From contig NZ_JAMXHT010000002.1 of assembly GCF_023955655.1 (NCBI RefSeq), forward strand, positions 186,001 to 250,000: a DNA stretch of 64,000 nt, written 5' to 3'. The notes beneath the pieces are model-generated. The model saw only the letters and a list, made by a program, of their open reading frames with translations. It searched no databases and was not told the DNA's origin. The position numbers were made by a program, and so were the translations under genes. This DNA comes from Ralstonia soli. GTDB taxonomy: Bacteria; Pseudomonadota; Gammaproteobacteria; Burkholderiales; Burkholderiaceae. The stretch's first letter is position 1; the number at the start of each line of letters is the position of its first letter. Shown piece after piece: positions 16,981 through 25,495 of this stretch.

Positions 16981-18507
16981 TCAGGCTCCAACGGCGCGAC
17001 GCGCCTGGGTGGTGCCCACGCCGGTCGCTTGCTGCGCGTGCTGGAAGCGCAGGTACGGGTTTTCGACTGCACCGTCTCGCAGATTCACAACATCGATGTT
17101 GTAGTCCTGGGACATGAGCCAGGGCGAGTCCGGACCCTGGCAAGGCAGGCTGTCGATGGAGCGCTTCACGTAGCCGGCGCCGAAATCGAGCAGCGGACGC
17201 TTGGGCATGTCAGCGTCAGGAAACTGGGGCGTACAGATGGCGAAACCCGTGCGATCCATGTAGTCGAGCACGCGGCAGAAATGCTGCGCCAGCAACCCCA
17301 GCTTGAGCGTCCACGACGAATTCGTATAACCGATGGAAAAGGCGTAGTTCGGTACGCCGCTGAGCATCATGCCTTTGAAGGTCACCGTGCTATGCAGGTC
17401 GACAGGCTCGCCATCGACGATCAGCTTGATGCCGCCGAACAGCCGGAGGTTGAGCCCGGTGGCCGTCACGACAATGTCGGCCGGCAGCTCTTGGCCCGAT
17501 TCGAGCAGGATGCCCGTTTCGGTAAACGTCTTGATACGGTCCGTCACCACCGATGCGCTACCTTCGCGGATGCACTTGAACAGGTCGCCATCGGGCACGG
17601 CGCACAGGCGCTGGTCCCACGGGTCGTATGGCGGATTGAAGTGGATGTCGACCGGATAGCCCTTGGGCAGCTGGCGCTTGTTGAGGAAGCGGATGAGGCT
17701 GCGCGCGAATTTGGGGCGCGTCTTGCACAGGTGCCAGATGCCGCGCGCAATGGCGATGTTCTTGCGCCGCACGAGCGCATAGGCCCAGGTGTGCGGCATC
17801 ACCTTGCGCAGCGTGTTGGCGATGATGTCTTCCGAGGGCAGGCTCGCGATATAGGTGGGCGTGCGCTGGAGCATCGTCACGTGCTTGGCCTTCTCGGCCA
17901 TGGCCGGCAACAGTGTGACGGCGGTGGCGCCGCTGCCGATCACCACGACGTGCTTGCCGGTGTAATCGAGATCTTCCGGCCAGTGCTGCGGATGGACCGT
18001 TTGGCCCTGGAAGCGTTCGATCCCTTCCAGCTTGGGGGTGAAACCCTGATCGTGGTGATAGTAGCCAGCGGCACTGAAGAACCATTTGGCCAGAATCGTC
18101 CGGCGTTCACCCGTATCAGTGCGCTCGACTTCCACCGTCCACAGCGCTTGCGCGCTCGACCACGATGCCTGAATCACCTTGTGGTTCACGCGGATGTGGC
18201 GATCGATCCCATATTCGGCGGCGGTCTCCCGCAGGTAGGAAAGAATCTCCTTGGCCCCGGCAATCGATTTTTTGTACGGCCACGGTTTGAACTCGTAGCC
18301 GTAGGTATGCATGTCCGAATCGGACCGGATGCCGGGATAGCGGAACAGGTCCCAGGTGCCCCCGGTTGCCGCACGCGATTCCAGAAGCACGTATGACGTA
18401 CCCGGGCGTTCAGTCTCCAGGTAACGCGCGACGCCAATGCCGGACAGGCCGGCGCCAGCGATCAGAACGTCCACATGCTCGGTGGGCGGAAGGTGGTGTA
18501 CGGTCAC
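16981..18507 (-). CDS. Flavin monooxygenase, Baeyer-Villiger type
   Basis: A 508-residue FAD- and NADPH-dependent class B monooxygenase. The first Rossmann motif is LIAGAGLSGIGVARYLE (about 15-31). The Baeyer-Villiger fingerprint FxGxxxHxxxWP is intact as FQGQTVHPQHWP (166-177). The second Rossmann motif is VVVIGSGATAVTLLPAM. GGTWDLFRYPGIRSDSDMHT is typical of FMO/BVMO proteins that convert ketones to esters. It is the first gene of the minus-strand series, divergent from a PucR regulator 144 bp away. A ketone substrate on an aliphatic chain is the best guess; an N-hydroxylating role cannot be ruled out. Confidence 0.9.
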   Translation of the reverse strand: MTVHHLPPTEHVDVLIAGAGLSGIGVARYLETERPGTSYVLLESRAATGGTWDLFRYPGIRSDSDMHTYGYEFKPWPYKKSIAGAKEILSYLRETAAEYGIDRHIRVNHKVIQASWSSAQALWTVEVERTDTGERRTILAKWFFSAAGYYHHDQGFTPKLEGIERFQGQTVHPQHWPEDLDYTGKHVVVIGSGATAVTLLPAMAEKAKHVTMLQRTPTYIASLPSEDIIANTLRKVMPHTWAYALVRRKNIAIARGIWHLCKTRPKFARSLIRFLNKRQLPKGYPVDIHFNPPYDPWDQRLCAVPDGDLFKCIREGSASVVTDRIKTFTETGILLESGQELPADIVVTATGLNLRLFGGIKLIVDGEPVDLHSTVTFKGMMLSGVPNYAFSIGYTNSSWTLKLGLLAQHFCRVLDYMDRTGFAICTPQFPDADMPKRPLLDFGAGYVKRSIDSLPCQGPDSPWLMSQDYNIDVVNLRDGAVENPYLRFQHAQQATGVGTTQARRAVGA

Positions 18508-18610
18508 AGCGTGTCTCCAAATCGCGTCGAATTGCGCGAGCTGGAAGGTATTTTCGTTGGCGGAATCTGGCTAAACAAGGTATGAAGCGCACCATGTTCT
18601 ATGTGAATTG

Positions 18611-18623
18611 GTGCAGAATGCAC
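18611..18623. promoter_or_regulatory. Candidate operator in the BVMO-PucR divergent promoter
   Basis: A perfect 13-bp palindrome with half-sites GTGCA and TGCAC around GAA lies 28 bases upstream of the PucR start, in the 144-bp divergent intergenic region. Position and symmetry suit binding by the PucR protein or another dimeric regulator acting on both directions. GTTCTA at 18597-18602 lacks the fixed-spacing partners of the six-copy element. Confidence 0.4.
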
Positions 18624-18651
18624 TGAATCTTGTTTTGGGAACGGTCTTGTC

Positions 18652-19902
18652 ATGCCTCAGAATCCAGTCCCGTCCGGTCGGACAAGCTGGCCGCTGCCTT
18701 CGCCACGCGTTCAGGAATTGATTCGGCAGGGCGCGGAAATCGCCCTCAATGTGCAGGCGGCGTGGCTGCAGGAGCTGGACCAGGTGAACGTGGCCAGCAG
18801 TGAGGTGATGAGCGACCCCGTGGTGGCGGCGGCCATCCGCAGAATCAACCGCAACGCACTGACGCAATGGGTGACCGCCAACATGGAAAACCCCGGCGCA
18901 CCCGTGCCTCGCTACGAGTCGGCCGATATGCAGAGCACCGCCAGGGAGCTGGTGCGGCGTGGCTTGACCGACCTGGTGTTCGCATCGGCCCGTTCGTCGC
19001 AGAGCATGTTGTGGCAACGCTGGATGGAGCTGGCTTTCACCTTGACCGACGATCCCCAGGAGCTGCATGAGCTCCTGATGGTGACATCACGCTCAAGCTT
19101 GGCGTTTGTCGACGCCAACATGGAGGGCATGGCCGAACTCCTCCGGGCCGAACGCGAGGCGTATCTGAGGGGCACACATGCCGACCGGCGCGAACTGATC
19201 ACGCTCATCGTGGAAGGGACGGCCATCGGCGCGCAGGAGGCCAGCAGGCGTTTGGGTTATGCGCTGGATCAACCTCACCATGCGGCCGTCATCTGGAGCG
19301 AGGAGGCGGAGGCCGAATCGGGTCTTCTGGAGCAGGCCGCTGAGGCGCTGGCCCAGTGCGCGGACACACGTAACTTGCTCGTCGTCGTCGCGAACACGGC
19401 CACGCTGTGGGTCTGGGTCCATGGTGGCGAGCCGGTGGACATGGAATCCTTGCGACGCCGGATCAAGGCCCTGCCGGGTGTGCATATGACCGTGGCGACG
19501 GCAGGGCGCGGCATCGAAGGATTCCGTCACGGACACCTGGACGCGCTGGCAACGCAGCGCCTGCTGGGCCGACTGCACACGGGCGCTGGCGTGGTGCATG
19601 CGGACGGTATGAGCCTGATCGCGCTGATGACGCAGCACATGGAGTCCGTGCAGCAGTTCATCACGCGCACCCTGGGCGATCTGGCCACCGCCGACAAATC
19701 GCTGCGCCAGGCGCTTCGCGTGTTCCTGGCTGAAGGTTGCAACGTCACGGAAGCTGCGGAAAAGGCGCATGTCCACCGCAATACGCTGCTGCGCCGGCTG
19801 GAGCGTGCCGAATCGCTCCTGCCTCGCTCGTTGGCGCAGCAGCGGCTGCATGTTGCGGCGGCACTGGAGGTGCTCTATTGGACCGCGGGCGATTACGATT
19901 GA
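18652..19902 (+). CDS. PucR/CdaR-family transcriptional regulator
   Basis: A 416-residue regulator. The N-terminal 170 residues form a helical sensor-like region (RsbRD/PucR type). A GGDEF-like PucR domain follows (about 180-300, HHAAVIWSEEAEAESGLLEQ and LLVVVANTATLWVWVHGG). The C-terminus has the PucR helix-turn-helix FLAEGCNVTEAAEKAHVHRN then TLLRRLERAESLLP (about 360-395). Members usually activate adjacent catabolic genes in response to a pathway compound. It is divergent from the Baeyer-Villiger monooxygenase series and precedes element copy B, so it is a candidate regulator of either. The start ATG at 18652 follows GGAACGG. Confidence 0.88.
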   Translation: MPQNPVPSGRTSWPLPSPRVQELIRQGAEIALNVQAAWLQELDQVNVASSEVMSDPVVAAAIRRINRNALTQWVTANMENPGAPVPRYESADMQSTARELVRRGLTDLVFASARSSQSMLWQRWMELAFTLTDDPQELHELLMVTSRSSLAFVDANMEGMAELLRAEREAYLRGTHADRRELITLIVEGTAIGAQEASRRLGYALDQPHHAAVIWSEEAEAESGLLEQAAEALAQCADTRNLLVVVANTATLWVWVHGGEPVDMESLRRRIKALPGVHMTVATAGRGIEGFRHGHLDALATQRLLGRLHTGAGVVHADGMSLIALMTQHMESVQQFITRTLGDLATADKSLRQALRVFLAEGCNVTEAAEKAHVHRNTLLRRLERAESLLPRSLAQQRLHVAAALEVLYWTAGDYD

Positions 19903-19978
19903 TCGCCCCACAAGGCGAGGTGTGGCGAACGCGTCGTCCCAACGCCGGAATCGAAGCGCTGGGGCACGTGTTCACCGA

Positions 19979-20050
19979 GGCAGGGAAATCCCTGCCTTTT
20001 TCTTTGCGTCAATCTTTGTCACGATTGCCTAATATTGGTGTTTCGTTCTA
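19979..20050 (+). promoter_or_regulatory. Regulon element copy B (promoter of MFS-NMO-crotonase unit)
   Basis: The stem GGCAGGG (19979-19985), loop AAAT and CCCTGCC (19990-19996) are followed by a T-rich tract, TTGTCA at 20016-20021 and GTTCTA at 20045-20050. Compared with copy F, the stem base pairs change together (GGC/GCC here, GAC/GTC there), so symmetry is kept. Palindrome centre to TTGTCA is 28.5 bp. The first start codon is 134 bases downstream; the leader between shows no gene. The palindrome could also end transcription of the PucR gene 76 bp upstream. Confidence 0.75.
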
Positions 20051-20184
20051 AAAAACTGCCGAGCGCTGTCGGGTTCGCTAGTTGGGCGATCTGGACGGCC
20101 TGACGGGCAGAAGCGTCGGCGCCCGTACCATTGAAGCGGACGGAAGGCAGTCGATTTGACGATGTATTCCTTTGAAGGGTTACC

Positions 20185-21432
20185 ATGACAACAACACCGC
20201 CGTCGGCACGTAAATCCAGTGGTGTTGCGTTTGCCTGTGCAGGCCTTCTGTGGTCGCTCGGGACGCTGATCGTCAATATTCTGCCGGTGGTGTTTCAGGC
20301 CCTGCACCAGAGCCGTGGTCTGAGCGAAGACCAGCTTGGTGCGCTGGGTACGGCCTTCGTGCTGGGATCGGGTTTGACCTCTGCGAGCGGCCCCTTCTGG
20401 GTGTTCCGCTCAAACATCACGTGGGTGAGCATCGGGGCACTGTTCGCGGCGGCTCTCGGACTGCTGGGCGTCGCCTTCTTGTCGGATGCCAGCAACCAGA
20501 CGCAGTGGTGGTTCGTCGTCGGCCTGGCAAGCGGTTGTATTTCGACGCCGTCGTTCACGGCGCTCGGTTATGCCGCGAACCCGCTGCGAGCCTATAGCCT
20601 TGCGATCTTTGCATCGATTGTGATCGCGGCGCTGGCTTCTTTCGGCTTGCCATTTCTTGCGGTGCCGCCATCTGGAGATCGGGGTGTACTGATGGCAATC
20701 GCAGCGGTGTTTGTTCTGGCCACGCCCTGTGCGTTTGCGCTGAGCAAGGTGCGGCTCCAGGCGGCATCTGCGTCGAGCGCGCGTGCGGATACGCCGCGCA
20801 ATCCGGCGCGCTCCGCCGGATATCGCCTGGCGCTTGCCGCGCCGATCCTGACCGCCGTGGCGGGTTCTGTCTTCACCGGCGTGTTCATGGGTGGCATCTA
20901 CAACTTTGCCGACGCGATCGCCACGGCCGGCGGCGTCCAAGCGCAAGCGGTGGGTGCGATTGTCGCTATGTCTCTCATCAGTTCGCTTGTCGGGTCGGTC
21001 CTGCCGTCGATTCTGGGGGATCGGATTCCCGCCACGGTGCTCATTGGTGTGGCAAGCACCCTTGTCGTCTTGATGTATCCGCTCATGGCAAGCCATTCGG
21101 CGACGGCTTTCGGCATCGGCTTCATCATCCACGGGCTGATCGCAACCATGGTCTACACGTACTACCTTGGCGCGGTACGGCGCCTCGATTTCACCGACCG
21201 CATCTACGTTGCCTATCCGGCAATGCAAGCGCTTGGCCTTGCCGGCGGAACCGCGTTTGCCGGCTTTCTGCTGGCGCGTTCCACGCCAGCGATGTTGTTT
21301 GGCGTGGCATCGGTCCTGGTCATGCTGTCCTGGCTGGCCCTGATTGCCGCCGAGCGGCTTTCGGCACGCTTCTCCGCCCCTTTCAGCAACCATCGTCCAC
21401 CGAACGCGGCCGAGGTGGTTCCCCAGCATTGA
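20185..21432 (+). CDS. MFS transporter
   Basis: A 415-residue major facilitator superfamily permease with about 12 hydrophobic helices, starting GVAFACAGLLWSLGTLIVNI. The central cytoplasmic loop lies near residue 190. The typical MFS loop motif is weak, and the specificity cannot be read from sequence. The start at 20185 follows GAAGGG. It is the first gene behind element copy B and is followed by nitronate monooxygenase and crotonase genes on the same strand, so it probably imports their substrate or exports a by-product. Confidence 0.85.
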   Translation: MTTTPPSARKSSGVAFACAGLLWSLGTLIVNILPVVFQALHQSRGLSEDQLGALGTAFVLGSGLTSASGPFWVFRSNITWVSIGALFAAALGLLGVAFLSDASNQTQWWFVVGLASGCISTPSFTALGYAANPLRAYSLAIFASIVIAALASFGLPFLAVPPSGDRGVLMAIAAVFVLATPCAFALSKVRLQAASASSARADTPRNPARSAGYRLALAAPILTAVAGSVFTGVFMGGIYNFADAIATAGGVQAQAVGAIVAMSLISSLVGSVLPSILGDRIPATVLIGVASTLVVLMYPLMASHSATAFGIGFIIHGLIATMVYTYYLGAVRRLDFTDRIYVAYPAMQALGLAGGTAFAGFLLARSTPAMLFGVASVLVMLSWLALIAAERLSARFSAPFSNHRPPNAAEVVPQH

Positions 21433-21596
21433 AACAGTCTCAGCACAGAGGATCCGCATGGTAGTGGCCTCTGGCAACGCTGCTGGCTGATTGTTAGTCA
21501 TGGTTGGCTAGATCGGCCTATATGTCTCGCTTGGTGCGTGGCGAAGGGCGCGCGCCAAGCCGGGGCCATTTCATATCAACTTCAACACCGTGCATC

Positions 21597-22572
21597 ATGA
21601 AAACCAAGATCACCGAACTTTTGGGCATCGCGTATCCGATCATCCAGGGGGGGCATGCACCATGTCGGGCTTGCCGAACTGGCAGCAGCCGTTTCCAACG
21701 CGGGCGGGCTCGGCATCATCACCGGCCTTACGCAGAGAACACCGCAGGATCTGGCCGCCGAAATCCGGCGTTGCCGCGAAATGACCGACAAGCCGTTCGG
21801 CGTGAATCTGACCTTCCTGCCCACAGTCAACTCGCCTGACTATCCCGGCTATATCCGTGCCATCGTCGAAGGCGGGGTGAAGGTGGTGGAAACCGCAGGC
21901 AACAATCCGGCGCCCTACCTGGCCTCACTCAAGGAGGCGGGCATCAAGGTGATCCACAAATGCACGTCGGTGCGTCATGCGCTGAAGGCGGAGTCGATCG
22001 GTTGCGATGCCGTCAGCGTGGATGGATTTGAATGCGGCGGTCACCCCGGCGAAGACGACATTCCAAACTTCATCCTGCTGCCGCGTGCTGCTGAAGCGCT
22101 CAAGATTCCGTTTGTGGCTTCAGGCGGCATGGCGGATGGCCGGTCGCTGGCGGCGGCACTGTCGCTCGGAGCGGATGGCATCAACATGGGCACGCGCTTC
22201 GTCGCCACGCAGGAGGCGCCGGTGCACGAGAACGTGAAGCAGGCGCTGGTGGCCGCCACCGAACTGGACACCCGCCTGGTCATGCGTCCGCTGCGCAATA
22301 CCGAGCGCGTGCTGCGCAATGCTGCGGTCGACCGCATCCTGGAAAAGGAGCGCGCACTGGGCACGGGTGTCAAGTTCGAAGATATCGTCGACGAGGTCGC
22401 GGGCGTGTACCCGAAGATCATGAAAGACGGCGCGCTCGACGCAGGCGCGTGGTCGTGCGGTCTGGTCGTCGGCCTCATCAAGGACATCCCGACGGTGAAG
22501 GAGCTGGTCGATCGCATTGTGCGCGAGGCGACTGACATCATCAGCGGCCGTCTGGCGCGCATGGTCGTGTGA
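21597..22572 (+). pseudogene. Nitronate monooxygenase, frameshifted at a G7 run
   Basis: The protein belongs to the FMN-dependent nitronate monooxygenase (2-nitropropane dioxygenase) family, which oxidises alkyl nitronates. Translation from the ATG at 21597 gives MKTKITELLGIAYPIIQGG. The frame then breaks at the G run 21647-21653, and the expected continuation MHHVGLAELAAAVSNAGG starts one base later at 21655. One G fewer would restore the frame. The rest is intact, including GFECGGHPGEDDIPN with the active-site His and VASGGMADGRSLAAALSLGA. The restored length is about 324 residues, normal for the family. The cause may be a homopolymer sequencing error, a true mutation, or slippage. An internal start at 21655 would lack the first strand of the barrel. 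It is co-directional with the MFS and crotonase genes. Confidence 0.82.
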
Positions 22573-22587
22573 CGACGGGAGTGCGAG

Positions 22588-23394
22588 ATGCCACAGAATT
22601 CCGTCCTGCTTGATATTGACACCGAGAGCGGCGTTGCGACCGTTACACTCAATCGGCCCGAAGCCCTCAATGTGCTGGACGACACGCTCTGCGCGCATCT
22701 GCACGACGCATTGAGCCAGGTCGAATCGAACAGCGATGTGCGTGCCGTCGTCTTGCAAGGCGCCGGGCCGCACTTCATGGCCGGTGGCGACATCAAGAGC
22801 TTTCACGTCACGCTTGACCAGGCGCCCGCCGAACGCCGGCAATGGTTCGAGCAGCTCCTTGCCAGCGCGCATGAATCGATCATCCGGATCCGGCACATGG
22901 AGAAGCCGGTGCTTGCCAGCGTGCGGGGGGCGGTTGCCGGTTTTGGGTTGTCGCTGATGAACAGTTGCGATCTGGCCGTCGCGGCGGACGATGCCTACTT
23001 CACGATGGCCTACTGCAACATCGGCACCAGCCCGGATGGCAGCGGCACCTATGGCCTGCCGCGCATCGTCGGCCTGAAGCGGGCCATGGAGATCGCGCTG
23101 TTGGGCGAGCGTTTCGACGCGCGGCAGGCGTTTGAACTGGGTCTGGTCAATCGCATCGTGCCCGCGACGGCATTGGCAGACACCACCCGCTCGCTTGCGG
23201 TGCGTCTTGCCGCGGGGCCGACGCGGGCGCTGGGCCGGACCAAGCGGCTGCTGAATGAATCGCTCAGCCGCACGCTCATCGAGCAATTGCTGGCGGAACA
23301 GGTGAGTTTTGCCCGCTGCGCGATGGAGCCGGATTTCGAATGCGGCGTGCGTGCGTTCGTCGAGAGGCGCAAACCGGTGTTCAACGGCCGGTGA
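22588..23394 (+). CDS. Enoyl-CoA hydratase/isomerase (crotonase)
   Basis: A 268-residue crotonase-fold enzyme acting on acyl-CoA. The oxyanion-hole segments are GPHFMAGGDIKSF and VRGAVAGFGLSLMNSCDLAV. The second catalytic region reads CNIGTSPDGSGTYGLPRIVG, with Asp where classical hydratases have the Glu of PGAGGT. That pattern is shared with PaaG/isomerase-type members, so isomerisation is as likely as hydration. The start at 22588 has GGAG upstream, and the gene is 15 bp after the nitronate monooxygenase stop, so they form one unit. It probably takes part in degrading CoA-activated products. Confidence 0.88.
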   Translation: MPQNSVLLDIDTESGVATVTLNRPEALNVLDDTLCAHLHDALSQVESNSDVRAVVLQGAGPHFMAGGDIKSFHVTLDQAPAERRQWFEQLLASAHESIIRIRHMEKPVLASVRGAVAGFGLSLMNSCDLAVAADDAYFTMAYCNIGTSPDGSGTYGLPRIVGLKRAMEIALLGERFDARQAFELGLVNRIVPATALADTTRSLAVRLAAGPTRALGRTKRLLNESLSRTLIEQLLAEQVSFARCAMEPDFECGVRAFVERRKPVFNGR

Positions 23395-23435
23395 GTGTCT
23401 CCGCAGGATTGCTCCCAATGTGAACCGAGTCTGGA

Positions 23436-23493
23436 AAAGACAGATCACGGTTCGAAAATGACAAGTCTTGGCATGGGCGCCCTCTACAGAATA
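23436..23493 (+). promoter_or_regulatory. AraC-type promoter element, copy 1
   Basis: The core GGTTCGAAAATGACAAG (from 23449) is shared with a second copy at 26.6 kb, along with flanking GACA at its left and CAGAATA (-10-like) at its right. The match extends over about 55 bp, with conserved spacing. GACA-type direct half-sites are 21 bp apart, two helical turns, typical of AraC-family dimers. It lies upstream of a short peptide ORF and an MFS gene. The AraC-type gene at 25.5-26.5 kb is the likely regulator. The part of the 360-bp gap not covered by this element or the peptide ORF shows nothing recognisable. Confidence 0.6.
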
Positions 23494-23545
23494 AGCCCCC
23501 AGGAGGCGACCTTTATCCGCCACGGATGAAGGTACGAAAGAGGGC

Positions 23546-23716
23546 ATGCCCGTGTCGCTCCAACCGAGCGGCGCCCGCGCATGGGCAGCAGCAAGACATG
23601 CTGAGTGCCCCATGCGCCGAGCTGGTTGGCCCCCCCTTCGAAATCAGAGCCTGCAGTGCTCGTCTGTCAAAGAGCGAGTTGGCGTCTTGCGCTCAAATTC
23701 GTGGCACCGGGCATGA
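23546..23716 (+). CDS. Possible 56-residue leader peptide
   Basis: A short frame starting MPVSLQPSGARAWAAARHAE and ending SNSWHRA, with GAAAGAGGG just before the ATG, 39 bp ahead of the MFS gene. No family is recognised. Its position after the AraC-type element parallels the peptide ORF at 26.7 kb: both have a GAAAG-G-G site, start 53-59 bases after the AGAAT box, and contain LQP near the N-terminus. It could be a leader peptide, a decayed gene or chance. Confidence 0.3.
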   Translation: MPVSLQPSGARAWAAARHAECPMRRAGWPPLRNQSLQCSSVKERVGVLRSNSWHRA

Positions 23717-23755
23717 CGAGCACAAAGACATGATCTGCCGTACGAGGAGCATTCG

Positions 23756-25315
23756 ATGATGACGCAGGGCGAGATGAACGCAGCACCACTGGCATCGAGA
23801 TTCTGGAACCGTGAACTCACGGTGTATCCCGATCAGACAGCGCGCCGTTTGTATCTGCTGTTGGTCGTGCTCATTACGGTTGTCTTGTATTACGAGCTCT
23901 ACGTTGGCGGCGGTGTGGCCACCCTGATGATGGCCGACCTCAATATCCCGTTTGAAGTCTTCGTGTATGTGACGGCGATCAGCAACCTGCTGGGCGCTTT
24001 CGCATCGTTGGTTGCCGGTCTTGCCGATCGCTTCGGGCGTGCCAATCTGGTGATCTACGGACAATTGCTTGCGGCGTTGATCACGCTCTTTTGGATGCCG
24101 AATGTCACCAGCATGGTGAGTTGGGGAATCGCGCTTTCTGCAGTCGCTTTTGTCGAGGGCATTGTACTGGTGGCCACGCCGGCGCTGGTTCGGGATTTCT
24201 CCCCGCAGGTGGGGCGCGCTGCCGCCATGGGCTTCTGGACGATCGGGCCCGTGCTCGGCAGCCTGGCGGTGAGCGGGGTGGTCACGCTGACCTTGCCGCA
24301 CTACCGCACCTGGCAGAGCCAGTACATCATCGCCGGCGCGCTTGGGCTTGTCCTTTTTGTACTTTCGCTGCTGTTTCTCAGGGAGTTGACCCCGAGCTTG
24401 CGCGATCAATTGATGGTGAGCGAGCGTGACCGCATGCTGGTGGAGCTGAAGGCCAAGGGCCTGAATGTCGCCGCGTCGCTGGCGCATCCGTGGCGCCAGG
24501 TCTTGCGCGTGGACATCATCGCTTCGGCATTGGGTGTGTCGATGCTGCTGTTCTTCTACTACACGATGGTGGGTTTCGGGGTGATCTACCTCGTCACGAT
24601 CTTCCAGTACAGCGTGGACGAGGCCAATGCGCTCTTCAATTGGACCTGGGCAACGGAAGGGGCTGCGCTTGTCGCCGCGGGGCTGTTGTCCGATCGGCTG
24701 CGAGTCCGCAAGCCGTTCATGCTGGTGGGGGCCATCGGCTTCTGTGCGCTGGTGTGGCTGTGGCTTCAGATGCTCCAGGCAGCCGAAAAGCCGTCGATCG
24801 GCACGTTGACCGTGATCTCCAGTTGCCTGATCTCGTTCTCGGCCATGGCCTACGTGACATGGATGGCCAGCTTCACTGAGACGATCGAGGCACACAACCC
24901 AGCGCTCACGGCGATTGGGCTCGCACTCTGGGGCTGGATTATCCGCGTTGCCGTCAGCGCATGCTTTGTGCTGCTGCCCTCGGTCGTGACGTCGATGAAC
25001 CCCTTGCTCGGGGCCGGCCCTGTCCTTGCTGCCTATGAGAAGGCCGTGGCAGACAAGGTGCCGCCGTCAGCGGAGCTATTGGCAGCGCTCGGTCAGGTGA
25101 AGCAAGCGGCTGTCGCCGCACCCGCCGAATGGCGAACCTGGTATTGGATCTGCATCGGAGCGGGACTGTTCTTTACTGCGACGATTTCTGTGATGCGAGG
25201 CCGCTGGAGCCCGGTTGCTGCCAAACGCGACCAGGAAGCGCATGACGCTGTGGTTGCACGGGAGCTTGCGAAGCTGCGCGAATCGTCGGGGCTCGCGCAG
25301 CAAGACGCAGCGTAA
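23756..25315 (+). CDS. MFS transporter with AraC-type element
   Basis: A 519-residue major facilitator permease with 12 predicted helices. The first is LLLVVLITVVLYYELYVGGG; the loop between helices 2 and 3 reads SLVAGLADRFGRANLVIYG, matching the MFS signature G-x3-D-R-x-G-R. A long periplasmic or cytoplasmic segment near residues 410-450 separates the last two helices. Substrate is unknown. Start ATGs at 23756 and 23759 follow CGAGGAG. The gene lies behind the first AraC-type element and is convergent with the AraC gene, suggesting inducible uptake for the enzymes at 27-31 kb. Confidence 0.85.
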   Translation: MMTQGEMNAAPLASRFWNRELTVYPDQTARRLYLLLVVLITVVLYYELYVGGGVATLMMADLNIPFEVFVYVTAISNLLGAFASLVAGLADRFGRANLVIYGQLLAALITLFWMPNVTSMVSWGIALSAVAFVEGIVLVATPALVRDFSPQVGRAAAMGFWTIGPVLGSLAVSGVVTLTLPHYRTWQSQYIIAGALGLVLFVLSLLFLRELTPSLRDQLMVSERDRMLVELKAKGLNVAASLAHPWRQVLRVDIIASALGVSMLLFFYYTMVGFGVIYLVTIFQYSVDEANALFNWTWATEGAALVAAGLLSDRLRVRKPFMLVGAIGFCALVWLWLQMLQAAEKPSIGTLTVISSCLISFSAMAYVTWMASFTETIEAHNPALTAIGLALWGWIIRVAVSACFVLLPSVVTSMNPLLGAGPVLAAYEKAVADKVPPSAELLAALGQVKQAAVAAPAEWRTWYWICIGAGLFFTATISVMRGRWSPVAAKRDQEAHDAVVARELAKLRESSGLAQQDAA

Positions 25316-25495
25316 TGGCGCCAGCCGCCACCCGCGCGCGTACGTTGTCTGCCGGATGCGCCTGTCACACACATCGCCACCCTCCAGGAAGCAGGGGGCC
25401 TCAATGGAATCCCCGTTCTTGCTGATGGACAAGGCGCTCACGCAGATGCAACGGTGGACATGCAGCCAAACAGCCGAAGCGAGGAAGCGCGGCGA

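Noticed and set aside
18590-18605. Seventh copy of the shared promoter element before the PucR gene
   Set aside because: GTTCTA is present but the palindrome, TTGTCA box and fixed spacing are absent.
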